Source: Candidatus Lithacetigena glycinireducens
GTDB taxonomy: Bacteria; Coprothermobacterota; HKB111
Assembly (NCBI GenBank): GCA_018725485.1
Contig: QLUP01000080.1
Span: 1 to 5,156 of the forward strand
Reading direction: 5' to 3'
DNA: 5,156 nucleotides
Each line of letters begins with the position of its first letter. Within the stretch, counting starts at the first letter, position 1. Below the pieces are notes generated by a model. That model was given only the letters and a program-made list of their open reading frames with translations, ran no database searches and was not told the DNA's origin. This document shows positions 1 to 5,156 of the stretch, in pieces. The position numbers and the translations under genes are program-made.

Positions 1-530
1 GTGTCTACCAGGAGCTGAAGGAATTTATATCTTGTAAGAGGGTCTAATCCTAAGGTGGGGTCATCCAGAACTAATAGATCAGGTTTAAAACACAAAGCCA
101 GAAGCAAAAGTGTTTTCCTTTTCATACCCAGTGAAAATTCTCCTATCCTCTTCTTCAAAGGTAGTTCAAATTTATCCTGATATACTGATTCCAGTTTAGA
201 ATCCCAGGTAGGATAATAGGGTTTAACTATGTTTATAAGTTCAAAAAGGGAAAATGTGTCGTAAATGCTTTCATTTTCCGGAACATAACCGATTCTCTTT
301 AGTAACTCAATTTTTCTACCTGTGGTTTTCTTACCCCAAAGAAATACTTCACCCGAAGATTGTTTTCTAAGCCCCATAATTATTTTAATGGTTGTCGTTT
401 TCCCTGCACCATTAGGGCCAAGAAAGCCAAATATGGAACCTTCTTCCACTTTCAAACTGATTCCTTCTATGGCAGTAGTGGTTCCATAATATTTACTTAC
501 TGAGTTAAGTTCGATAACTGGCATTCTCAA
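1..530 (-). CDS. ABC transporter ATP-binding protein, partial (C-terminus beyond window start)
   Basis: Cytoplasmic nucleotide-binding subunit of a BcrA/YtrB-like ABC exporter; 176 codons are visible. Seen: Walker A GPNGAGKTT (residues 38-46), a GYVPENESIY segment where the Q-loop belongs (81-90), a degenerate signature FSLGMKRK (132-139), Walker B LLVLDD (152-157) and D-loop TLGLDP (159-164). The H-loop and C-terminus lie outside the window. The start is taken as TTG at 530 because AGGAGG (543-538) is 7 nt upstream; the in-frame ATG at 524 is 13 nt away and less well placed. It is the last visible gene of a leftward run after a YtrA-type GntR regulator, an arrangement known for YtrA-controlled ABC systems, and a permease gene would be expected beyond the window. 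The usual Walker B catalytic Glu is Asp (D157). The substrate cannot be predicted. The family call is very secure; the start is fairly secure. Confidence 0.93.
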   Translation of the reverse strand, partial: MRMPVIELNSVSKYYGTTTAIEGISLKVEEGSIFGFLGPNGAGKTTTIKIIMGLRKQSSGEVFLWGKKTTGRKIELLKRIGYVPENESIYDTFSLFELINIVKPYYPTWDSKLESVYQDKFELPLKKRIGEFSLGMKRKTLLLLALCFKPDLLVLDDPTLGLDPLTRYKFLQLLVD

Positions 531-924
531 TTGCTTTCCTCCTGAGATTCTTTAAATGTTTCCTGCCATAAATCGTTTATTTCATTTCTTTCTAACCCCA
601 TAATTCTACCTTCCTTAATAATATTACTTAATAAAGAGGTCAATTGTTCTTTTTTTCTCGGTAGTTCCTTTCTTCAGAAACAGCTAAAATAAAAGTACCC
701 ACTCCTGGTTCACTTTTGATGTACCCTTCGAGGTTTAACTCCCTAAAGACCCGGGCAACAGTATTCGGGTTAATTGAAAGAAATGATGAAAGTTCTTTTA
801 TGGTAGGTAATTGCTCTCCAGATCTCAAAGTACCCCATAGTAAGGCTTTTTTAATCTGATTTTTTAGTTGCTTATAAACAGGTTCAGAACTATAGGGATT
901 TACTGAGAATAATTTTATAGACAT
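527..924 (-). CDS. YtrA-like GntR-family transcriptional regulator, interrupted by a -1 frameshift
   Basis: Cytoplasmic repressor-type regulator, probably controlling the downstream ABC transporter. The open frame from ATG 924 gives 94 residues ending at TGA 642-640. It contains the complete N-terminal winged helix: EPVYKQLKNQIKKALLWG, then GEQLPTIKELSSFLSINPNT, VARVFRELNLEGYI and the wing GVGTF. The usual YtrA-type C-terminal helices are missing from that frame. They appear at once in the -1 frame (EQLTSLLSNIIKEG..., then RNEINDLWQETFKESQEESN) and end at TGA 529-527. Joining the frames at the A-run 656-650 gives 132 residues, close to the usual 120-130 for this family. The shift could be programmed frameshifting, transcriptional slippage, a real mutation or a homopolymer sequencing error. 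The upstream gene ybjQ ends 30 nt before, so co-transcription is likely. Confidence 0.85.
538..543 (-). promoter_or_regulatory. Ribosome binding site AGGAGG deciding the TTG start of the ABC ATPase
   Basis: On the minus strand, AGGAGG is followed by AAAGCAA and then TTG (530-528), a 7-nt spacer. The site lies inside the last codons of the preceding regulator when that is read in its restored frame, so termination of the regulator at TGA 529-527 and initiation at TTG 530 share bases. That predicts translational coupling. Confidence 0.8.
649..671 (-). promoter_or_regulatory. Candidate -1 frameshift site: SD-like AAAGGA plus slippery A AAA AAG
   Basis: Read on the minus strand, AAAGGA occupies 671-666 and the heptamer A AAA AAG occupies 655-649, with a 10-nt spacer. 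The heptamer is in the phase needed for tandem -1 slippage (zero-frame codons GAA AAA AAG at 657-649). After a -1 slip the next codon is GAA at 648 plus the re-read G, which opens the frame encoding the expected C-terminus. E. coli dnaX uses the same heptamer with an internal SD at a 10-nt spacing. I do not see a strong GC-rich stem-loop downstream, only weak AT pairing such as TATT-AAGT-AATA. Whether it is used is unknown. Confidence 0.5.
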
Positions 925-954
925 TATTTCAGAGCCTTGTCCTTAGATAGATCT

Positions 955-1257
955 CTAAATCTTCACTGCTGTGCCGTAAGCTATTATCTCTGCTGCGCCT
1001 GAAGTAATAGTAGAAGTAGCAAAACGCACTTCTATGATGGCATTTGCTCCTAATTTTTCTGCTTCTGCTATCATTTTTTTTATGGCTTCTTCTCGTGCTT
1101 CCTCAAGAAGAGCAGCATACTCGGAGACAGTTCCACCAAAAAGCTTTCTAAAAGCAGCTAGTATATCTTTGCCTAGATGTACTGCCCGCATAGAAGAACC
1201 TTTCACCAGCCCAAATATTTCATAATCTACATTTAGATTGCAGGTTGTAATAAGCAT
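955..1257 (-). CDS. YbjQ/UPF0145 family protein (putative heavy-metal-binding domain)
   Basis: Complete 100-residue small cytosolic protein of the YbjQ (DUF74/UPF0145) family, whose members are reported to form oligomeric rings; the biochemical role is not established. Family features seen: N-terminal MLITTCNLNVDYEIFGLVKGSS, a central Lys/Glu/Ala-rich helix (about residues 40-70) and the C-terminal block GANAIIEVRFATSTI...EIIAYGTAVKI. The start is ATG 1257, since GGGAGG (1271-1266 region) sits 7 nt upstream and the family begins there; the frame is open further upstream into the tmRNA gene but that extension is not protein-like. It is the first gene of the leftward run, 30 nt ahead of the GntR regulator, so its promoter should lie in 1258-1378. 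A functional link to the ABC transporter is only suggested by position. Confidence 0.92.
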   Translation of the reverse strand: MLITTCNLNVDYEIFGLVKGSSMRAVHLGKDILAAFRKLFGGTVSEYAALLEEAREEAIKKMIAEAEKLGANAIIEVRFATSTITSGAAEIIAYGTAVKI

Positions 1258-1286
1258 TCGTAATCCTCCCTGTGCTTTAATAAAAT

Positions 1287-1314
1287 ACAATAGCACAATA
1301 ATTAAATCTGTTAA
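1287..1314 (-). promoter_or_regulatory. Possible promoter for the leftward ybjQ-gntR-ABC run
   Basis: On the minus strand TTAACA (1314-1309) and TATTGT (1292-1287) are separated by 16 nt, and the ybjQ ribosome binding site follows about 16-20 nt after the -10. The match to sigma-70/sigma-A consensus is moderate, and in AT-rich DNA such pairs arise easily. A direct repeat of TTAATAG (1311-1317 and 1320-1326 on the plus strand) overlaps the -35 and could be part of an operator, but it is not the known YtrA-type dyad. Confidence 0.3.
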
Positions 1315-1360
1315 TAGGTTTAATAGTTTTTTAAATAAAGGAATAACAATGCTTAACTGG

Positions 1361-1369
1361 TGGTATAAT
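1361..1369 (+). promoter_or_regulatory. Extended -10 promoter of the tmRNA gene
   Basis: TGG TATAAT is a perfect extended -10 (TG at 1361-1362, TATAAT at 1364-1369). The mature tmRNA 5' G at 1379 is 10 nt after the hexamer, ordinary for a transcription start, so the RNA may need little or no 5' trimming. No good TTGACA is present at the expected distance (GAATAA or ATAACA lie there), which is typical of extended -10 promoters. The leftward ybjQ promoter must fit into the same 121-bp spacer, so the two units are divergently transcribed. Confidence 0.75.
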
Positions 1370-1378
1370 ATATTGCAT

Positions 1379-1736
1379 GGGGGCGAATTGGATTCGACGG
1401 GATTGAGTTGTGTTAAGGTAGCAGGTCGAGGTCGCCACCGAAGCCCCTCGAAAAAAAGGTGGCAAAACAATAAACGCCGCTTAAATAGCGTAAATCCCTT
1501 CTTTATGAAGGGCGTCCTTCTGAGCTTTTATCAGCGAGGTTCAGCGGGGCGTGACCTAAAGCTGGTGAGGTTATGATTGCTTTCCTGAGGCAATTGTTAA
1601 CCTTGAAAATCAGGATATCGACTTGAAGCCCTGTCTTTGGGGCAGATAGTAGGAAGAATAAACAAAGACTATGCCTGTAGCTTGACCTTTTCGCATCCTT
1701 TTTCGGACGCGGGTTCGATTCCCGCCGCCTCCACCA
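1379..1736 (+). ncRNA. ssrA: tmRNA (transfer-messenger RNA), with an apparently truncated tag frame
   Basis: Rescues stalled ribosomes with SmpB by acting as tRNA-Ala and then mRNA. Seen: acceptor strands GGGGGCG (1379-1385) and CGCCTCC (1726-1732), then A and encoded CCA (1734-1736); the conserved TTGGATTCGACGGG block; T arm GCGGG/TTCGATT/CCCGC (1709-1725); helix 2 GTTAAG (1412-1417) with CTTGAC (1681-1686) and CAGG (1422-1425) with CCTG (1674-1677). Pseudoknots: PK1 TCGAGG 1426-1431/CCTCGA 1446-1451 with GCCACC 1434-1439/GGTGGC 1458-1463; PK2 CTGA 1520-1523/TCAG 1531-1534 with GCTTT 1524-1528/AAAGC 1558-1562; PK3 AGGTTA 1568-1573/TAACCT 1598-1603 with TCCTGA 1583-1588/TCAGGA 1610-1615; PK4 GCCC 1628-1631/GGGC 1640-1643 with GTCTTTG 1633-1639/CAAAGAC 1663-1669. 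The length of 358 nt is normal for a one-piece tmRNA. The oddity is the tag region, listed separately. Confidence 0.97.
1476..1484 (+). other. tmRNA resume point and residual tag frame: GCC GCT TAA (Ala-Ala-stop)
   Basis: PK1 ends at 1463. A 12-nt single-stranded spacer (AAAACAATAAAC) follows, ending in the UA-rich element that in other tmRNAs (for example E. coli AATAGTC before GCA) sits just before the resume codon. The next codon is GCC, then GCT, then TAA. Normal bacterial tags have about 8-15 codons ending in a motif like YALAA or VALAA; here only the terminal AA-stop remains. The stop is followed by CGC/GCG pairing around TTAAATA and a 6-bp hairpin CCCTTC-TTTAT-GAAGGG (1496-1512). The resume position is inferred from structure. 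Starting earlier at GGC (1461) would give GKTINAA, but that GGC is inside PK1. Confidence 0.6.
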
Positions 1737-1743
1737 TTTTTTT
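1709..1743 (+). terminator. Possible weak terminator: tmRNA T-arm/acceptor plus T7
   Basis: The GC-rich T arm (1709-1725) and acceptor strand are followed directly after CCA by seven T residues (1737-1743). This could work as an intrinsic terminator for ssrA, but the stem is not directly next to the T run and the next gene's start codon is only 3 nt after it. Partial read-through into the downstream genes is therefore plausible, and no separate promoter is evident for them. Confidence 0.3.
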
Positions 1744-1746
1744 GCT

Positions 1747-2433
1747 ATGCCTGTATTAGATGACATAATAGAGCTACAAAAATTAGAAGGGACAAAAACC
1801 GTAAATCTTAATAAAAAAGATGAAATTAGTTATGTTATAAAGAAAATAAACTTGAAGAAAGATGCGAAAATAAAAGAAATAGACAACATTATCAAGGAAA
1901 TCCATGTAAATGAAAGCGAGTTAAAAGACCTTGATTTAGCGATAGAATCAATTAGAGTAAAAGTAAAGCAAAATAAAGAACTCCTTTTTTCAGGAAAAAT
2001 CACCTCACCTAAAGAAGTATCTTTTAAATCACAGGAAATAAATAATATGAAAAAACATATAAGCGAAATGGAAGATAAATCCCTTTTGCTTATGGAAATA
2101 ATTGAGACCCGGCAAATTCAAAAAAAAGAGAAAGAACAGGAATTAAACGCAATTAAAACAGAATTGTCCGAACAGGAATCATTATTACCTTCCCTAACTT
2201 TTAATGATGATGGCTTAATCACTAATTTACAAGAAAAAATACCTCAGGATATTTTAAAAGAATTTTATTATCTACTCAAGGATAAAGGAGGATATGCGGT
2301 AGTTCCTTTGAAAGATGGTTTATATTGCAGCGGGTGTGGAGTGAATGTACCGGGGAAATTTCAATTACTAATCCAAAAGCGAGAACTTGTCAGGTGTGAA
2401 AGTTGTCATCGTTTTTTATACAATTATCGGTAA
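1747..2433 (+). CDS. Coiled-coil protein with C-terminal C4 zinc ribbon (zf-RING_7/DUF164 family)
   Basis: A 228-residue soluble protein. The first ten residues (MPVLDDIIEL, then QKLE) match the usual family start, which supports ATG 1747. Residues about 20-145 are Lys/Glu-rich and heptad-like, predicted to form an antiparallel coiled coil; the family-typical turn NKELLFSGKITSPKEV is at 76-91. Cys194-x2-Cys197 and Cys217-x2-Cys220-HRFLY form the C-terminal zinc ribbon. Distant relatives include the chlamydial DNA-binding protein CdsZ and FlgZ-like proteins; a nucleic-acid-binding role is suspected, but the molecular function in this lineage is not known. It starts 10 nt after the tmRNA end with no Shine-Dalgarno (upstream is TTTTTTTGCT). 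PolA follows after a 13-nt gap, so the two are likely co-transcribed. Confidence 0.93.
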   Translation: MPVLDDIIELQKLEGTKTVNLNKKDEISYVIKKINLKKDAKIKEIDNIIKEIHVNESELKDLDLAIESIRVKVKQNKELLFSGKITSPKEVSFKSQEINNMKKHISEMEDKSLLLMEIIETRQIQKKEKEQELNAIKTELSEQESLLPSLTFNDDGLITNLQEKIPQDILKEFYYLLKDKGGYAVVPLKDGLYCSGCGVNVPGKFQLLIQKRELVRCESCHRFLYNYR

Positions 2434-2446
2434 TTAACTGAGATAC

Positions 2447-5008
2447 TTGAAACTCAAACCTGTGGCTGATAAAAGCAAAAATCTTATTCTTATAGACGGT
2501 AATAATCTTCTTTACCGTTTTTATTACGCTTTACCTCCTTTTACCACTTCTTATGGTCAGCCAGTAGGAGCCCTATTTGGTTTTACCAGGATGCTTATAA
2601 AGCTATTAAAGGAACCACCGGGTTATTGTGCTGTAGTCTGGGATAGTCCAAAACCTAATATTCGCTACACGCTTTATCCGGAGTATAAAGCTCAAAGGCC
2701 ACCAACACCTACAACTTTTTCCAGTCAAAGAAAACTAATATATGAGATTTTAGAAGCCTTTTCTGTTGCTGCAATAGAAGTGGAGGGGGAAGAGGCTGAC
2801 GATGTAATTGCTACTTTATCCCGAAGCGCTTCCCGGGAGGGAATAAAAACCGCCATCTATACTGGTGATAGGGATTTGTTACAGGTGGTAAATCCTGATA
2901 TTAGCATGTATATGGTTAAAAAAGGGATATCAGAAATTGAAGAGTATACCAGGGAAAGGATTTTTAACGAGTGGGGAATGAGGCCCGAACAGTTAAGAGA
3001 TTTAAAAACCCTACTCGGAGATCTTTCGGATAATATAAAAGGTTTATCAGGAATTAGAGAAAAAACTGCTAAAGATTTAATCATTAAATATGGTTCTATC
3101 GATGGAATCTATGAGAATCTGGACAACCTCTCTGACAAACTTAAAAAATTGTTTTTACAAAATAGGGAATACCTGGGAATAGTGCAAGAAGTGATCGCCT
3201 TAAAAATGGAAATGGACCTCGGTTTCCCTCTTTCCAGTCTGTCCTATAGTAATTTTGACCCTGCAAAAGTAATGAAGGTATTGGAAAAGTACGAATTTAA
3301 AAGTCTATTTAAGGAAATTAATCTCCCTGAAGTAAAACCAAATCTCTTCTCCATGCCTACAACGCCTCTTTTTGACCAGCAAAAGGAAATCGTTAAAACA
3401 ACAGGCAATAATTATCTTTTATTTATAGAATATGCTGATAATCATCCCTTAAAGGTCACACCTGCAAAGGCTTTGGTTGGAAATCCGGAAAACCCCGTTT
3501 TGATAAAGGGAAGCGATTTGTTGGGTGAAGATTTTCTTAAAGAGCTTAAATCCATTCTTTGTAAAAACAAACTACAACTGTTTACTTCAAATTACAAAAC
3601 CTTATTACATTTCCTCTGGAAACACCAGCTCCCCGAACCCGCTGAAGTGGTGGATTTATCTTTATTGTTGTACTTACATGACCCAGCTCAGGGAGGAGAA
3701 CTACCTTTTACGATAAGTTTTAATTATTTAGATTTCTACGAGAACCTGGTAAATATTAAATTAAACAAAGAACTGCTTAAGTTATACGATGATATTGAAA
3801 AACCTTTGTGTCGGGTTATTGCCCTGATGGAACATAAAGGCATAAAGGTTGACACACATCAGTTAGATAGCGCAAGAACAGAGGCTTATATAAGGATTAA
3901 GGAGTTATCTACTAAAGCCTATGATTTAGCCGGGTGCAGTTTTAACCTGAATTCTCCTAAACAGGTAGCCGAGATTTTATTTAACAAACTGATGTTACCG
4001 GCTTACAAGAAAGGTAAAAATGGTTTTTCTACCAACTATGAAGTTCTTAAAAGCCTGGAAAACTTTAACCCCCTGGTGCCCCTTATTATAGAACACCGGG
4101 AAGTATCAAAAATAATTTCTACCTACCTGGAGGCGTTGCCGAAGTATATTTCCTCCGATACCGGAAGAATACATACCACTTTTTCCCAAACAGGGACTGC
4201 TACTGGAAGGCTTTCTTCACGAGACCCTAATTTACAGAATATACCCTCGCGCTCTCCCTTAGGGAATTTGATAAGAAGTGCTTTTGTGGCATCAGAAGGT
4301 AAAATATTATTAAGTGGAGATTACTCACAAATTGAATTGCGTATTCTTGCCCATTTAAGTAAAGACCCGGTTCTATTCCAGGCATTTACTGACGGAGAAG
4401 ATATCCATACCTACACAGCCTCTTTACTCTTTAATGCCAAACCAACTGAGGTTACCCGGGAAGAAAGGAATCGGGCTAAAACTGTTAATTTTGGTCTTAT
4501 CTATGGTATGTCTGAATACGGGTTATCCCAGGAGTTAAACATATCTCGTAGCGAAGCCCGCCAATTTATTAGCCGCTATTTTTTACGGTTTCCAGGGGTT
4601 AAAGAATACCTGGACTCCCATGTGGGAGAATGTAAAAAAACTGGTGTTACCAAAACCATTTTTGGCAGAAGAAGGAATATCCCCGATTTAGATTCACCTA
4701 ATAGGATAATAAGAGACCAGGCTTATAGAATAGCCATAAATACCCCTATTCAAGGAACAGCAGCAGATATTATAAAAAAAGCTATGGTTAATTTTTACAC
4801 CCTTGAGCAGGAAAAAGAGTTGCAGGGTACTAATTTACTACTTCAAGTTCACGATGACCTTTTGATTGAAGTGCCTGAAGAAGAAATGAAATATTGGGCT
4901 ATTAACTTAAAAAAATCTATGGAAGAAGCGATTAATCTCATCATCCCCCTAGAAGTACATCTTTATTCTGGTTATAATTGGCGAGATATGAAAATATATC
5001 AGTTATGA
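2447..5008 (+). CDS. polA: DNA polymerase I (5' nuclease plus polymerase, no proofreading site)
   Basis: Okazaki-fragment maturation and repair polymerase, 853 residues. The 5'-nuclease domain (about 11-290) has LIDGNN (D18), WD (D66), YKAQRPP (80-86), EGEEADD (113-119), TGDRD (139-143) and GDLSDN (191-196), all metal-site motifs. The 3'-5' exonuclease-like domain (about 310-450) lacks the D-x-E of Exo I and the Asp of Exo II (SNYKT), so it is inactive, as in Bacillus and Thermus Pol I. In the polymerase domain are [15 protein letters not shown] (586-600), motif A DYSQIELR (625-632), the O-helix R674, K678, F682 and Y686 (E. coli R754, K758, F762, Y766), and motif C QVHDD (800-804), where the usual Glu is Asp804. 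The start is uncertain: TTG 2447 is given, with GTG 2462 an alternative; neither has a clear SD. It overlaps coaE by 4 nt. Confidence 0.97.
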   Translation: MKLKPVADKSKNLILIDGNNLLYRFYYALPPFTTSYGQPVGALFGFTRMLIKLLKEPPGYCAVVWDSPKPNIRYTLYPEYKAQRPPTPTTFSSQRKLIYEILEAFSVAAIEVEGEEADDVIATLSRSASREGIKTAIYTGDRDLLQVVNPDISMYMVKKGISEIEEYTRERIFNEWGMRPEQLRDLKTLLGDLSDNIKGLSGIREKTAKDLIIKYGSIDGIYENLDNLSDKLKKLFLQNREYLGIVQEVIALKMEMDLGFPLSSLSYSNFDPAKVMKVLEKYEFKSLFKEINLPEVKPNLFSMPTTPLFDQQKEIVKTTGNNYLLFIEYADNHPLKVTPAKALVGNPENPVLIKGSDLLGEDFLKELKSILCKNKLQLFTSNYKTLLHFLWKHQLPEPAEVVDLSLLLYLHDPAQGGELPFTISFNYLDFYENLVNIKLNKELLKLYDDIEKPLCRVIALMEHKGIKVDTHQLDSARTEAYIRIKELSTKAYDLAGCSFNLNSPKQVAEILFNKLMLPAYKKGKNGFSTNYEVLKSLENFNPLVPLIIEHREVSKIISTYLEALPKYISSDTGRIHTTFSQTGTATGRLSSRDPNLQNIPSRSPLGNLIRSAFVASEGKILLSGDYSQIELRILAHLSKDPVLFQAFTDGEDIHTYTASLLFNAKPTEVTREERNRAKTVNFGLIYGMSEYGLSQELNISRSEARQFISRYFLRFPGVKEYLDSHVGECKKTGVTKTIFGRRRNIPDLDSPNRIIRDQAYRIAINTPIQGTAADIIKKAMVNFYTLEQEKELQGTNLLLQVHDDLLIEVPEEEMKYWAINLKKSMEEAINLIIPLEVHLYSGYNWRDMKIYQL

Positions 5009-5156
5009 GAATAATAGGTTTAACCGGTAGTATTGGAAGTGGAAAGACAGAAATATCCACCTATCTAAAAAAGAAAGGTGCTTTTATTATTGATGCTGAC
5101 TCTATTGGTCATCGGTTGCTTCAACCAGGAAATCCAGTTTATCAAGAATTAGTCAA
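5005..5156 (+). CDS. coaE: Dephospho-CoA kinase, partial (N-terminus only)
   Basis: Catalyses the last step of coenzyme A synthesis, ATP-dependent phosphorylation of the 3'-OH of dephospho-CoA, in the cytosol. The 50 visible residues hold the P-loop [11 protein letters not shown] (residues 5-15) and the family motif DADSIGH (about 30-36), with LLQPG following, all diagnostic for CoaE among P-loop kinases. The start ATG 5005 overlaps the polA stop as ATGA, so translation is probably coupled; no strong SD is visible in the polA tail. A polA-coaE neighbourhood is common in Firmicutes, although mutM often lies between them and is absent here. The gene continues past the window end. Confidence 0.95.
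   Translation, partial: MRIIGLTGSIGSGKTEISTYLKKKGAFIIDADSIGHRLLQPGNPVYQELV

Noticed and set aside
1034-1225. Plus-strand 63-codon frame
   Set aside because: Shadow of the YbjQ gene on the other strand; no RBS or recognisable domain.
1258-1470. 71-codon N-terminal extension of the YbjQ frame
   Set aside because: It runs antisense through the tmRNA 5' part, whereas GGGAGG and the family start sit at ATG 1257.
1461-1484. Alternative tmRNA tag GKTINAA starting at GGC, resembling the B. subtilis tag start GKT
   Set aside because: GGC 1461-1463 is paired in PK1 stem 2 and lacks the upstream UA element, so it is unlikely to be the resume codon; kept only as a fallback reading.
1496-1512. Hairpin CCCTTC-TTTAT-GAAGGG as a terminator
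   Set aside because: It lies inside the tmRNA just after the tag stop, where helix 5 is expected, and no T run follows.
1238-1576. Plus-strand frame of 112 codons covering the spacer and tmRNA
   Set aside because: It crosses the tmRNA promoter and structured tmRNA sequence, shows no protein-like domain and has no ribosome binding site.
1503-1766. Minus-strand frame of 87 codons (MSSNTGIAKKWWRRRESNPRP...)
   Set aside because: It is antisense to the tmRNA 3' half. The WRRRESNPRP string is the well-known spurious translation opposite tRNA/tmRNA T arms.
2857-3084. Minus-strand 75-codon frame
   Set aside because: Lies opposite conserved 5'-nuclease coding sequence of polA; a shadow frame.
3525-3716. 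Plus-strand 63-codon frame within polA
   Set aside because: Out-of-frame overlap inside the degenerate exonuclease domain, with no start signal and no family likeness.
1-5156. CRISPR arrays, insertion sequences, att sites
   Set aside because: No regularly spaced repeats, no transposase or integrase frame, and no duplication of the tmRNA 3' end that would mark an island integrated at ssrA.

Overview
The window is AT-rich bacterial DNA with strong AGGAGG-type ribosome binding sites, TTG as well as ATG starts, a YtrA-type GntR/ABC module, and a Pol I without a proofreading site. This suggests a low-GC Gram-positive-like bacterium (Clostridia or a related, perhaps uncultured, anaerobic lineage). 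That placement is an inference; nothing here fixes a genus.

Minus strand, 1-1257: a probable three-gene operon read right to left. It runs from a YbjQ/UPF0145 small protein (955-1257), through a YtrA-like GntR regulator (527-924), to an ABC transporter ATPase (530 down to the window edge). The regulator's long open frame stops early at 640. Its expected C-terminal 40 residues follow in the -1 frame, and the join falls exactly on an A AAA AAG heptamer with an SD-like AAAGGA 10 nt upstream, the same layout as the E. coli dnaX programmed frameshift site. The frameshifted product would end at a TGA that overlaps the TTG start of the ABC ATPase.

Position 1258-1378 is a divergent promoter spacer. 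A very good extended -10 (TGGTATAAT) points right, into the tmRNA gene ssrA (1379-1736). The tmRNA has an intact tRNA-like domain, helix 2 and four recognisable pseudoknots. At the place where the tag reading frame should resume it reads only GCC GCT TAA, so the degradation-tag frame appears almost completely absent. This is the most unusual thing in the window.

Plus strand, 1747 to the end: a compact housekeeping run. A coiled-coil/zinc-ribbon protein (1747-2433) starts 10 nt after the tmRNA CCA end with no visible Shine-Dalgarno. It is followed by DNA polymerase I (2447-5008), whose polymerase motif C reads HDD instead of the usual HDE. The start of dephospho-CoA kinase coaE (5005 onward) overlaps the polA stop as ATGA. 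The three genes are close enough to be one transcript, possibly fed by read-through from ssrA.

Two candidate discoveries (the empty tmRNA tag and the dnaX-like frameshift in the regulator) are both sites where an assembly or consensus error could mimic biology, so read-level confirmation decides them.
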